The translations under genes were made by a program, and so were the position numbers. Shown here piece after piece: positions 26,974 to 36,318 of a stretch of DNA of 47,784 nucleotides. This stretch comes from CAYQMF01 sp964418595. Lineage in GTDB: Bacteria; Planctomycetota; UBA1135; UBA2386. The number at the start of each line of letters is the position of its first letter. The stretch's first letter is position 1. The notes under the pieces are model-generated. The model was given only the letters and a program-made list of their open reading frames with translations. It had not been told where the DNA came from and searched no databases. Location: positions 1 to 47,784 of the forward strand of contig CAYQMF010000042.1 in NCBI GenBank assembly GCA_964418595.1, read 5' to 3'.

Positions 26974-28449
26974 ATGCGACTGTTCACGCTTGCCATCGTC
27001 GTCGCCTTCGGATCTCTCCCCGCCCAGACCCCTCAGGCCGACAACCACATCGTCGCCACCAATGCGTTCGACCCGCGCCCGACTGAGACGTACACGTCGG
27101 TGACCGGCTTCGTGGAGGCCGGCGTCGAGTACGCCATCACGTCGACGCGGAAGAACATCACGCTCATCCCAGTCCGCCCGCCTGGCCTCTACATCCACGT
27201 CCCAACCTACGTCGGCCCCGACGACTGGAAGCAGATGGACACGCTGACGACCCCCGATGGCTCCACGAACTACCAGTTCGGCGTGCGCGGCACGCCGGAG
27301 GACAACCTCATCGGCGGGATCGACATCCGCGTCGTGACCGGCTCGGGCTTCGGTCCAGCGGTCACGTGGAACGGCGGCACCGCTCCGTTCGTGAATCCGC
27401 ATTGGCTCGCCGTCGACAAGGCCTCGCGCCTGATCGGCGTGTGCGATCCGACCGGGGGGAAGGAGCTGGTCTATCAGGTCGGCAACGGAACCGTCCCGTC
27501 GCCCAGCCCGGAGAACCCCGCGCCCCGGCCGCTCTACACCAAGACACACTCCGCCAGCCACAGCACACTGCGCGCCGGCCTGCTCTCGTCCGTCGTCTCC
27601 CTCGGCGGGTCGCTCTACCAGGTCAAGGTCCGCAACGGGGCGGGGATCGACAGCGCGTTCCAGTTCACGGGTCCCGGCACGCCGCACGGCATCGCGACCA
27701 CCACCAATTCGCAGTACGCCCTGGTGGCAAGCATCGCGACGTCAGGCCCCAACGACTCCTACACACTCACTCTCGTCGAGCAGGCCACCGGCGTCATGTC
27801 CGCGCTCCCCAACACCACGGCCGTGGGACCCACCGGCAACGTCCACGGCAACTCGGTCCACGTCGTCGGCAACACCGCCTACGTCGCGTACCGCACGGTG
27901 GGCTTCAAGGCGTTCGACCTGTCCCTGCTCCCGTTCGTTCCCCCCGCGATCATGGAGTACGACAACCCCATCGTCGGCGGCCAGCCGGACAACCTGGTGG
28001 CGATCCATCCAGGTCAGCCGTCCGGCGACATCTATGCGCTGTACGAGCGCTCCGGTCTCCGTGTGTTGCGCCCGGCATTGAACCGGACGGCGTACGGCGT
28101 CGGCACCGGTGGCACGCCCGGGGTCCCCGTGCTCAGCGCGACCGCACCGATCCTCGGCAACACCTTCACGTTCGACGTGAACAATGCCCTGGCCAGCACC
28201 TTCGGGGCTCTGCTTCTCGCCGCCGCTCCGGCGAGCATCCCGGTGTTCGGCTTCACTCTCCTCGTGAATCCCTCCGGTCCCTACGCGAGCCTCGGCTTCT
28301 TCGTGTCCGGATCCGGAAGCGCCTCGCTGCCGATCGTTCTGCCCAACAACCTCGCCTTCCTCACGCTCTCCCTCTTCAACCAGGCGCTGGTGGTGGACTT
28401 CGGCGCGCCGGGCGGCATCGCCGCAACCCAGGGGCTGCGCATCGACTGA
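26974..28449 (+). CDS. secreted protein with C-terminal module
   Basis: A 491-residue exported protein. The start at 26974 is set by the signal peptide RLFTLAIVVAFGSLPA, cut before QTPQ. The body contains short repeated beta segments such as NPHWLAVDKASRLIGVCDPT, HGIATTTNSQYALVAS, and NSVHVVGNTAYVAYRTVGF, which look like blades of a beta-propeller similar to LVIVD-type repeats. From residue 373 (YGVGTGGTPGVPVLSATAP) to the end (AATQGLRID) it carries the shared C-terminal module. The leader before ATG is nearly all pyrimidine. Function is unknown; surface attachment or matrix role is a guess from architecture. Confidence 0.82.
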   Translation: MRLFTLAIVVAFGSLPAQTPQADNHIVATNAFDPRPTETYTSVTGFVEAGVEYAITSTRKNITLIPVRPPGLYIHVPTYVGPDDWKQMDTLTTPDGSTNYQFGVRGTPEDNLIGGIDIRVVTGSGFGPAVTWNGGTAPFVNPHWLAVDKASRLIGVCDPTGGKELVYQVGNGTVPSPSPENPAPRPLYTKTHSASHSTLRAGLLSSVVSLGGSLYQVKVRNGAGIDSAFQFTGPGTPHGIATTTNSQYALVASIATSGPNDSYTLTLVEQATGVMSALPNTTAVGPTGNVHGNSVHVVGNTAYVAYRTVGFKAFDLSLLPFVPPAIMEYDNPIVGGQPDNLVAIHPGQPSGDIYALYERSGLRVLRPALNRTAYGVGTGGTPGVPVLSATAPILGNTFTFDVNNALASTFGALLLAAAPASIPVFGFTLLVNPSGPYASLGFFVSGSGSASLPIVLPNNLAFLTLSLFNQALVVDFGAPGGIAATQGLRID

Positions 28450-28453
28450 CCGG

Positions 28454-30958
28454 CTACGCGTCGAGCCCGCGCGCCGCGCGGAGTCCGATCCCCTTCGAGC
28501 GCGTCTCGACGCTGCCGCGCTCGCGGTTCGCCGACCGCACGCGCTTGGGATCGTCGTCGTAGGCCCCGCCGCGAACGATGCGCATCGGCCCGCGCTGCTC
28601 GCGCCCCGCGCGGGATCGACCGTACGGGTACCACGAGTTGGCGCACCACTCGCCGACGTTGCCGTACACGTCGTGCAGGCCGAAAGGATTGGCCGCGAAG
28701 GATCCGACCGGCGCGTGCACGAGGAATCCGTCGTCCCACGCCACCCGTTCGGGGAACCCGATCGCCTTCGTGGGCGCGTCCGCGAGGTTCGCCGCACCCT
28801 CGAGGTGCGCAGCATCTCCGCACCACCAGGGAGCGGTCGTCCCGGCCCGCGCGGCGACCTCCCACTCCTCCTCGTCGGGCAGGCGCAGGCCGTGCCGCCG
28901 CAGCCATGTGTCGGCCTCCAGCCAGGTCACGCTCTCGACCGGATGGCGCAGGTCGATCGCGGCGCGGCTGAAGGTCGACCCGGCGGCGTGCACGCTCGGG
29001 TTTCCACCACTGAGACGGGTCCACTGGCCTTGGGTCACCTCGTACTTGCCGATGAAGACTGCCGGCAAGTCGACCTCGTGTGCGGGTTGCTCGCCGTCGA
29101 CCCAACCCGCCGCGTCGCGATCGGTCCCGATCCGCCAGCTCCCCGCCGGCACGAGCACGAACACGATCCCGCTGTCCGCCGTCAGTGCCAGCTTGCCGCT
29201 GGCCGCGTCGCGCGAGGCTACCGCACCGGAACGTAGGTGCGTGAACTCCTGCAGGCCCGATGCCGGATCTCGCCCAAGCGGCACGAGGCCGATCTGCGGG
29301 CGCAGGACGAGCCCACCGTAGCGCGCTTCCGCCGCCACCTCGTCCGCGGCCTTCTGCCACGCGGCGGCCGGGAACACGATGGTCCGCGCCCGCACCGTCC
29401 GCGCGAACTCGAGGCGCCTCCGAACCCGAGCGAGCACCCCGGTCTCCGGCGTCTGCATCCGCTCGACCGCAGCGATCGCCTCGCGCAGGTCGAGCGCCGC
29501 CGTACCATCGACGCCGCCTGTGGCGAGCTGGCTCGCGAGCTGCGGTCTCCGCTCGATCAGGTCCTCGACCCGCTCGATCCAAGCGGCCAGTTTCAACTCG
29601 GATTCCGGCAGCTCCGGCCACAGAGTCGCATCCGCCTCGCGCTCATGGCTCTCGAGCAGGCTCCGCACCAGCCGGTCGCGCGCGAGCTGCTCGTCGAAGC
29701 GCAGTCCGCTCACCTGCCACAACAACCCGAGCACGGTCACGAAGCCGAGGGACAGCACCACGAGCAGCGCCGCCGCCGTCGGGTTGCGCTGCGTCCAACG
29801 CCACACGCGCAGCCCGAACCCCGCGGGCCGCGCCTTCACCGGCTCGTGCTCGCGCAGGCGGCGCAGGTCCTCGGCGAACTCGGCCGCCGTCGCGTAGCGC
29901 CGACCGACATCCTTCTCAATGGCTGTCCCGAGCACCGCGCACAGGTCACGGTCGATGCCGATCACCATCGACCGCGGGTCTTGCGGCTCGCTCTCGAGCA
30001 CCGCCTTGGCCAGCGCCAGGCGCGAGGCGCCCGCGAACGGTCGCTCCAGCGTCAGCGTCTCGTACAGCGTCACGCCCAGCGACCACACGTCGGTGCGGCG
30101 GTCGGTGCGCTCGCCGCGGTGTTGCTCTGGCGACATGAACGCCGGTGTGCCGAACACGTCGCCGGTCGCGGTGAGACCCGGATCCGCACTCGCGTCGTCG
30201 TGGGCGAGCCCGAAGTCGAGCACCACCGGCGAGCCATCCGGCATGAGCATCAGGTTGCCCGGCTTGAGGTCGCGATGCACGACGCCCGCCTCGTGCGCGC
30301 GGTGCAACGCGCGCGCCGCCTGCTCGAAGAACGCGAGGATCTGCGGCAGGGGCGACTTGCCCTCCGCCTGCCCCGGCCACGCCGGCGGCGCCTCGCCCTT
30401 GCGCTTCGCCTCGCGGGCGCGCGCGATCCACTTCCACAGCGGCTCGCCTTCGACGAGACGCATGGCGATGAAGGTCACGTCCGCGTGATCGCCGACGTCG
30501 TACACCGCGCAGATGCGCGGGTCGTCGAGGCGCGACGCGAGCGCGGCCTCGGCGCGGAAGCGACGCAGCGCCGTCGCGCTCGCCACCCAGCTCGCACGCT
30601 GCATGACCTTGAGCGCGACCCGGCGCCGGAGCTGCGTGTCTTCGGCGCAATGCACCACGGCCTGTCCGCCGCGGCCCAGCTCGTGCAGCAGGCGGTAGCG
30701 GCCGAGCATCACCTCGTCGGCCTCTGCCTCCGGCGCCGGTCCGGCATCGGACTCCGTCGGCTCCGCGACGCCGGAGCTCGACGGCATCGCCGCGTTGAGC
30801 TGGGCCAGCTTCGCCGCCACGAGTTCGCCGTGCCCGGGGAAGTGCTCGATGTACTCCGCGTCGGGACGGACGACGCCCGCCAGCCGATCCTCCAGCACGC
30901 GCTGCAGGAGCGCATTCGTCACGCCGGCGAGATCGAGGTCGCGCACCACGCGGCGCAC
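28454..30958 (-). CDS. Ser/Thr protein kinase with membrane span and FGE/sulfatase-modifying-factor-like domain
   Basis: A predicted 834-residue transmembrane kinase. An N-terminal helical part (residues 1-80) includes PDAEYIEHFPGH, common in planctomycete kinases. The kinase domain has GRGGQA, VALK (K117), VVHRDLKPGN (228-236), DFG (248-250) and FMSPEQ, so it should be active. A single span (about 388-410, LLVVLSLGFVTVLGLLW) leads to a helical region and then an FGE-sulfatase-like domain (about 590-834): VPAGSWRIGTD, GKYEVTQGQW, RLPDEEEWEVAARAG, GNVGEWC, RIVRGGAYDDD. The Cys pair used by true formylglycine-generating enzymes is absent from that last segment, so the domain is probably a binding or sensing module. 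Three in-frame GTG codons (30958, 30949, 30946) could start it. Confidence 0.88.
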   Translation of the reverse strand: MRRVVRDLDLAGVTNALLQRVLEDRLAGVVRPDAEYIEHFPGHGELVAAKLAQLNAAMPSSSGVAEPTESDAGPAPEAEADEVMLGRYRLLHELGRGGQAVVHCAEDTQLRRRVALKVMQRASWVASATALRRFRAEAALASRLDDPRICAVYDVGDHADVTFIAMRLVEGEPLWKWIARAREAKRKGEAPPAWPGQAEGKSPLPQILAFFEQAARALHRAHEAGVVHRDLKPGNLMLMPDGSPVVLDFGLAHDDASADPGLTATGDVFGTPAFMSPEQHRGERTDRRTDVWSLGVTLYETLTLERPFAGASRLALAKAVLESEPQDPRSMVIGIDRDLCAVLGTAIEKDVGRRYATAAEFAEDLRRLREHEPVKARPAGFGLRVWRWTQRNPTAAALLVVLSLGFVTVLGLLWQVSGLRFDEQLARDRLVRSLLESHEREADATLWPELPESELKLAAWIERVEDLIERRPQLASQLATGGVDGTAALDLREAIAAVERMQTPETGVLARVRRRLEFARTVRARTIVFPAAAWQKAADEVAAEARYGGLVLRPQIGLVPLGRDPASGLQEFTHLRSGAVASRDAASGKLALTADSGIVFVLVPAGSWRIGTDRDAAGWVDGEQPAHEVDLPAVFIGKYEVTQGQWTRLSGGNPSVHAAGSTFSRAAIDLRHPVESVTWLEADTWLRRHGLRLPDEEEWEVAARAGTTAPWWCGDAAHLEGAANLADAPTKAIGFPERVAWDDGFLVHAPVGSFAANPFGLHDVYGNVGEWCANSWYPYGRSRAGREQRGPMRIVRGGAYDDDPKRVRSANRERGSVETRSKGIGLRAARGLDA

Positions 30959-30995
30959 GATACTGCGTCCTGGTCCGTATGCTCCACCTGCCCTC
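30959..30995. promoter_or_regulatory. 37-bp divergent gap between kinase and sigma factor
   Basis: Only 37 bases separate the two GTG starts. TATGCT at 30979-30984 could be a -10 element for the sigma gene, giving a transcript with almost no leader. No separate -35 or ribosome site is evident, and promoters must extend into the opposing coding sequence. This implies overlapping control of the two genes. Confidence 0.45.
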
Positions 30996-31622
30996 GTGAC
31001 CGGACCCGAACCGAACCCCGTCGATCCCGACCCCACATCGCTGCACGCGCACCAGGCGCGCGCCGGCAGGATCGACAGCGTGCAGTGGCTCGTGCAGCGC
31101 TTCGCGCCGATCCTGCTGGCCCACGCCGGCCATCGCCTCGGCGAGCGTCTCGCCCGTGTGTACGACGCGCAGGAGATCGTCGCCGATGCGTGGGCCGCAG
31201 TCCTGCCGCGGCTTGCTCCACTCGTCGATGCGAGCGAGTTCCCCACCACCGCGGTCTTGGGTGCGCTGAGCGATGCGATCCTGCAGCGCACGAACCAGCT
31301 CCTCGAGCGCCACATCCTCGGCGCCGATGGCCCGGCCCCGGTGACGGAGTCGCTCGACGCGCTGCCGCTCGCGACCGCGGGGGTCATCACCGCGGCGTGC
31401 CGGAAGGCCAGCGAGTCGACCGAACACCATGCCCTCCACGCCCTGCCGCCGGAGATCAGGACCATGGTCCTGCTGCGCGGCGTCGAGCAGGCGACCGACG
31501 CGCAGGCCGCGGTCCAGCTCGGCGTCGACCCGGCCACGGTGACGCGTGGGTATGCGCGCGCGCTGCAGGCGCTGCGCGCGCACCTGCCGGCGGCGGTGTT
31601 CGCCGACCTTCCCGACGGCTGA
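30996..31622 (+). CDS. ECF-type RNA polymerase sigma factor
   Basis: A 208-residue sigma-70-family protein. Region 2 is seen around VQWLVQRFAPILL and LARVYDAQEIVADAWAAVLP, matching the D-x-x-E/D-L-V-Q-type core of ECF factors. After a linker of about 60 residues, region 4 follows at LHALPPEIRTMVLLRGVEQA and VQLGVDPATVTRGYARALQA, a helix-turn-helix for -35 recognition. GTG 30996 is chosen because the open frame upstream lies within the opposite-strand kinase gene. The neighbouring divergent kinase suggests the pair is a signalling unit, as in planctomycete kinase-associated ECF groups. It precedes a large lipoprotein gene by 61 bases and may control it. Confidence 0.78.
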   Translation: MTGPEPNPVDPDPTSLHAHQARAGRIDSVQWLVQRFAPILLAHAGHRLGERLARVYDAQEIVADAWAAVLPRLAPLVDASEFPTTAVLGALSDAILQRTNQLLERHILGADGPAPVTESLDALPLATAGVITAACRKASESTEHHALHALPPEIRTMVLLRGVEQATDAQAAVQLGVDPATVTRGYARALQALRAHLPAAVFADLPDG

Positions 31623-31683
31623 AGGAACGGCCCATCGCCTCTCCGCGTGCAACAAACCGCGGCGCGCGGCGCTGACCAGCCGC

Positions 31684-34600
31684 ATGCGATCCTCACGCTT
31701 CGTGCGCCACGGCGCCTTCGTCGCCGCCGCGCTGGTCCTGCTCCTCCCCTCCTGCAGCAAGAAGCGGCGCGCCCCCGACCTGCGCAACCTCCCGGTCGCG
31801 GAAGGTGACGCATCGCTGGTCGAGACGTCGCCCTTCGCCGGCGAGGAGAGCGTGGCGCTGAGCCGCGAGACGATCCTGCGCTTCAGCACGCCCATCGACC
31901 CGGCCTCCGTGCACGACGGCGACGTCACCGTCGACGCGAGCGGGGTCCGCGTGCCCGTGCGCCTGCACCTGGGCCGCGACGGCAAGAGCCTCACCCTGTT
32001 CTGGGCGCAGGGCCGCGGGCCGGCCGGCACCGAGGTTGCCGTCACCGTCAACGGCGACGCGCTCGCGTCCGCGCAGACCGGCCGCCCGCTCGACGCCGAC
32101 GGCGACGGCTTCACCGGCGGCCTCGCGCAGTTCACGTTCAAGACCCTCGACCTCGCGCGCGTCCCGGGCACCGATGTGTGCGGGCGCGTGTTCGCCTCCG
32201 AGGTCGACGGCGATCGCTCCGTGCCGTTGCAGGGCGTGACGATCCGCGTCGATGGGCTCGAGACGGAGGCGTTCACGACCACCGACTTCCTCGGCTCGTT
32301 CTGCCTGCGCGACGTGCCAGCGGGCAGGATCTTCGTACACGTCGACGGCTCGACCGCGACCAACCGCCTGCCGGGCTTCTACTACCCGAACGTCGGCAAG
32401 GCGTGGGAGACGGTCGCCGGCCAGCGCGTCAACGCCGGCACGGTACACCTGCCCGCCGTGGCGGAGAGCACACTGCAGCCGGTGGCGCAGGACCGCGCCG
32501 TCGAGATCCGCATGGTCGACGAGCAACTCGCGCGCGTGCTCGATCCCGACCTGCGCGCGCGCCTCGCCAACGTGGCACTGACGGTGCCGGCCGACAGCCT
32601 GTTCGCCGACGACGGCCGCCGCGGCGGTCGCGTCGGCATCGCGCCGGTCGCGCCCGACCGCCTGCCGGGCACCCTGCCGCCGGGCCTCGATCTGCCGCTC
32701 GTGATCACGGTGCAGACCGACGGCGCCAGCAACTTCGATCTGCCGGCGCCGATCTGCCTGCCGAACCTGCCGGACCCGAGGACCGGCCTGCGCCTGCCGG
32801 CTGGGGCGAAGAGCGCGCTGTGGAGCTTCAACCACGACACCGGCCGCTTCGAAGTGGTCGGCCCGATGACGGTCACCGCCGACGGGTCGATGGTGTGCAC
32901 CGACCCCGGCGTGGGCATCCGGGCGCCGGGCTGGCATGGTTCGGCGCCCGGCAGCGGCGCCGACGGCGGACCACCGGGAGCCGGCGACGATGGTGGCTGC
33001 GACGACTGCTGCAAGAAGTCGTGGTGGGACATCACGAAGGCGGTCTACGCGGTCGCCGGTGAACTCGCCGAATGCGCGGTCGACATGTTCAAGATCCGCC
33101 GCGCCTTTGAGTGCCTGCTCGCGTGGAAGAACTTCATCGGCGCCCTCCTCGACCAGGCAGACACGTTCGTGAATCTGCTCGAGTCGCAGGGCACGTCGAT
33201 CGACCGGGCTACGGCGATCGCGATGCTCAACGACCTGATCGCCAAGAAGAACCGGGCGATCGAGATGCAGGCGTGCTTCGAGACGGTGGATCCCACCGCG
33301 AAGGTCAGCGCCGCCATCACCTGCGCCAAGAGCGCCCTGCGCAGCGTCAAGGCCCTATGTGATCTCGCCGGCAAGTGCCAGATCGTCGTCGGCCAGGACT
33401 TCGCGTGCAGCATCGTGCGCAAGGCGGAGGCGGTCCTGACGGAGCTGGAGGGCTTCGCCGGGCTGTTCGAGAGTTGGAAGGAACGCGCGTTCACCCAGTT
33501 GGTCTGCCAGGCCATCGAGCGCGCGACTGCCCTCATCCGGCGCTACCTCGAGCCCGAGCGCGATCTGACGCAGGCGCAGGTGGACGAGATGATCGCCGCC
33601 CTGCGCGGGATCCGTCCACTCACGCCGGACGCATTCGCGGTGTTGCCGTACTTCGATCGACTCGCGACGGCGGAGGCTCCGGCCAAGGAGACCGCACGCG
33701 ACATGAGCAGGATCGCCGGCACCGCGGTGCGCACGGTGGGCACGCGCCACGCGCGGCGCGTGCGCTTCGCGCTCACCGTCGGCGACCGGGCGCTCGCCCG
33801 CCGCGGCGAGACCACGACCTCGGGAACGCTCAGCGTGATCACGCCGGGCGACGCACCCTACCAGTTGGCGATGTTCGATCCCACGACGCGGCTATACGGG
33901 TTCTCGACCGGCACCACGTCGGCCTCCGGGCAACGGACGACGCTGCACCCACCGGCGCTCTTCCCCATCGACGGCATGCCCGACGCCGACAGCGACGGCC
34001 TCCCCGACGACGTCGAGTTCGTGGTCGACACCGATCCCGCGCTCGCCGACACCGACGACGACGGCGTGAACGACGGCGACGAGGTGTTCGCCGGGCGCGA
34101 TCCCCTCGACGGCATCGGCGGCCGCGCCGGAGTCCGCAGCACGACCGACACCGCCGGCCCCGCGATCGATCTCTGCGCCGCCGATGGCCTCGCCGCGGTC
34201 GCGCTCGGCGCGACCGGCGTCGAGCTGTTCAACATCTACAACGGCATGACCCCGGAACGCGTCGGTCGCGTCGACACGCCCGGTGCGGCGCTGCGCGTCG
34301 CGTGCGCGCGCACCCACGTCGCGGTCGCCGACGGCAGCGAGGGGCTCACGCTCCTCGACGTCACGGTTCCCGAGAACGCACGCGTCGCGCACCGCCTGGC
34401 GCTGGGTGACGTGCGGGTCGTGACCGTCGCCGGCGGCGTGGTGTGGGCCGGCACCGCCGGCGGCCGCGTGAGCCTCGTCGAGATCACGCAGGGTGTGGAA
34501 CTCGGCTCGGTCGGCGTCGGCCCCGCCATCGTCGACGTGCAGGTGCGCGGCGACGTCGGCTACGCGCTCAGCGACAACGCGGTGCACGTCCTGCGCCGGC

Positions 34601-36234
34601 GCGGGCTCGTGCTCGAAGTCGCGAGCACCGTCGCCGTCGGCCGCAGCGGCTGCGTGCGCCTGTTCGCCGGCGACGACACGCTCGTGGCGACGCACTGGCG
34701 CGGCTTCGTGGCCCTCGACCTCGCCGCGAATCCGCTGGCGCCCCGCGTCCTCGCCGCCACCGACACGAGCCAGCGCGGCTGGCGCCACCTCGTGCTCGAC
34801 GGCAGCGGCTACGGCCTCGGCGTCGTCGGCCTCAACTCCGGGCCGGATGCGAGCGACGATCTGCACGTGTACGACCTGCGCGACCCGCGTGCGCCCGGCA
34901 CCTTCGTGCGCGACTTCAGCAGCGACGGACTCGGTGAGGCGATCCCGGCGGCGGTCGTGTCGTACGACGGCCTCGCGTACCTGGCTGACCGCCGCGGCAA
35001 GCTGATCGTCGTGCGCTACCTGCGGCGCGACCTCGGCCATACGCGCCCGGAGCTGACCTTCGGCACGTCGTTGCCGGAGCCGCGCATAGAGGAAGGCAAG
35101 GTCCTCGCCCTGCGCGCGCGCGTGCGCGACGACGTGCAGGCGCAGTACGTCGACTTCTACGTCGGCGACGAGCGCGTGGCGACCGACGCGAGCTATCCGT
35201 TCGAGCATGTGCTCACGGCACCGGCCCGCGCGCAGGCACCGCAACTGCGGGTGTGGGCGCGCGCCTGGGACACCGGCGGCAACGACACGGTGGCCGAGAC
35301 GATCGCGATCGAGGTCCACGCCGACACCACGGCGCCGGAGGTGATCGGGCGCATCCCAGCCGCATCGGGGGTCGCGGTGGCCGGAGTCGATCAGACCGTG
35401 ACCGTGACCTTCTCGGAGCCGCTTGCCGCGTACACCGTACAGGCCGACGCACTGACCGTCGTCCATGCCGGCCCCGACGGCGCACTCGGCACCGCCGACG
35501 ACGTGCCGCTGCGCGTGCGCGAGGTCGTGTTCCAACCGGAGCTCCAGTTGGCAATCTGGGCGCTCGCCGACGCGATGCCTCCTGGTGCCATGCGCGCGAC
35601 CCTGGGGGCATCGCTGCGCGATGCTGCCGGGAACGCGCTGGTTCCGGTGACGTGGGACTTCACCGCGCACACCGGGCTCGTGATGACGATGTACCAGGCC
35701 TGGTCGGCGCAAGACCTCGAGACGTTCTTCGCCACGCGGACGCCGGAGACCTTCACGGTCTATCGCAGTGGCATGGCGGGCGAGCCTCGTACGGCGACGG
35801 TCGTTCCCAACATCCACTTCAACGCGGGCTCCGGCGCGTGGCTCACGCACGCAGGCGCGAACGGTCTGTGGGAGACCGGCAACTTCGCGACGCCGGGTGG
35901 CGACGACATCACGTTCGTGTCTCCCAATGGCAGCGACTCGTTTGCCTGGGTCGTACGCGGAACGCTGGACCTGCCGCAGGCCGGCGACTTCACGTTCCAG
36001 GTCGACATCGACGACCAGTTCGTGCTCGAGATCGACGGGCAACGGATCATGGGCGTGCCGACCGGTTGCCGGGTGAGTTCCATCGGCAGCGGCCGGATCC
36101 CGCTCACTGCGGGTGCGCACAGGATCCGCATGGCCATGGCCGACTGGTGCTCGTGCTGTGCGCTCGGTCAGCTCCAGGGCTGGGGGCCGGGTCTGCCCGG
36201 CGGGATCATTCCGGCCGCACGCTTCGGCCGCTGA
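31684..36234 (+). CDS. 1516-residue multidomain surface lipoprotein
   Basis: A very large predicted lipoprotein (RHGAFVAAALVLLLPSC). Domains in order: a Big_5-like Ig domain (about 40-155, FSTPIDPASVHDGDV), a carboxypeptidase-regulatory-like fold (165-250), a Cys-containing helical block (about 430-690, GCDDCCKKSWW onward), and Asp-rich calcium-binding repeats (767-800, DADSDGLPDDVEF and DTDDDGVNDGDEVF). Next come LVIVD-type propeller repeats (820-1115), an Ig-like segment (1125-1210), a second Big_5-like domain (1215-1325, VTVTFSEPLAAY) and a PA14-like domain (1340-1490, FTFQVDIDDQFVLEIDGQ). A late CSCC motif lies near the C-terminus. The architecture suggests adhesion or glycan binding outside the cell. 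The start is set by the signal peptide. Confidence 0.8.
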   Translation: MRSSRFVRHGAFVAAALVLLLPSCSKKRRAPDLRNLPVAEGDASLVETSPFAGEESVALSRETILRFSTPIDPASVHDGDVTVDASGVRVPVRLHLGRDGKSLTLFWAQGRGPAGTEVAVTVNGDALASAQTGRPLDADGDGFTGGLAQFTFKTLDLARVPGTDVCGRVFASEVDGDRSVPLQGVTIRVDGLETEAFTTTDFLGSFCLRDVPAGRIFVHVDGSTATNRLPGFYYPNVGKAWETVAGQRVNAGTVHLPAVAESTLQPVAQDRAVEIRMVDEQLARVLDPDLRARLANVALTVPADSLFADDGRRGGRVGIAPVAPDRLPGTLPPGLDLPLVITVQTDGASNFDLPAPICLPNLPDPRTGLRLPAGAKSALWSFNHDTGRFEVVGPMTVTADGSMVCTDPGVGIRAPGWHGSAPGSGADGGPPGAGDDGGCDDCCKKSWWDITKAVYAVAGELAECAVDMFKIRRAFECLLAWKNFIGALLDQADTFVNLLESQGTSIDRATAIAMLNDLIAKKNRAIEMQACFETVDPTAKVSAAITCAKSALRSVKALCDLAGKCQIVVGQDFACSIVRKAEAVLTELEGFAGLFESWKERAFTQLVCQAIERATALIRRYLEPERDLTQAQVDEMIAALRGIRPLTPDAFAVLPYFDRLATAEAPAKETARDMSRIAGTAVRTVGTRHARRVRFALTVGDRALARRGETTTSGTLSVITPGDAPYQLAMFDPTTRLYGFSTGTTSASGQRTTLHPPALFPIDGMPDADSDGLPDDVEFVVDTDPALADTDDDGVNDGDEVFAGRDPLDGIGGRAGVRSTTDTAGPAIDLCAADGLAAVALGATGVELFNIYNGMTPERVGRVDTPGAALRVACARTHVAVADGSEGLTLLDVTVPENARVAHRLALGDVRVVTVAGGVVWAGTAGGRVSLVEITQGVELGSVGVGPAIVDVQVRGDVGYALSDNAVHVLRRRGLVLEVASTVAVGRSGCVRLFAGDDTLVATHWRGFVALDLAANPLAPRVLAATDTSQRGWRHLVLDGSGYGLGVVGLNSGPDASDDLHVYDLRDPRAPGTFVRDFSSDGLGEAIPAAVVSYDGLAYLADRRGKLIVVRYLRRDLGHTRPELTFGTSLPEPRIEEGKVLALRARVRDDVQAQYVDFYVGDERVATDASYPFEHVLTAPARAQAPQLRVWARAWDTGGNDTVAETIAIEVHADTTAPEVIGRIPAASGVAVAGVDQTVTVTFSEPLAAYTVQADALTVVHAGPDGALGTADDVPLRVREVVFQPELQLAIWALADAMPPGAMRATLGASLRDAAGNALVPVTWDFTAHTGLVMTMYQAWSAQDLETFFATRTPETFTVYRSGMAGEPRTATVVPNIHFNAGSGAWLTHAGANGLWETGNFATPGGDDITFVSPNGSDSFAWVVRGTLDLPQAGDFTFQVDIDDQFVLEIDGQRIMGVPTGCRVSSIGSGRIPLTAGAHRIRMAMADWCSCCALGQLQGWGPGLPGGIIPAARFGR

Positions 36235-36318
36235 CGCTCGGCCCGGGCCCCGCGAATCGCCGACGGGTCGGGGTTTTCGGCCGTCAGGGCGAAGCCCCCG
36301 CGACAACCTATCGGCACC

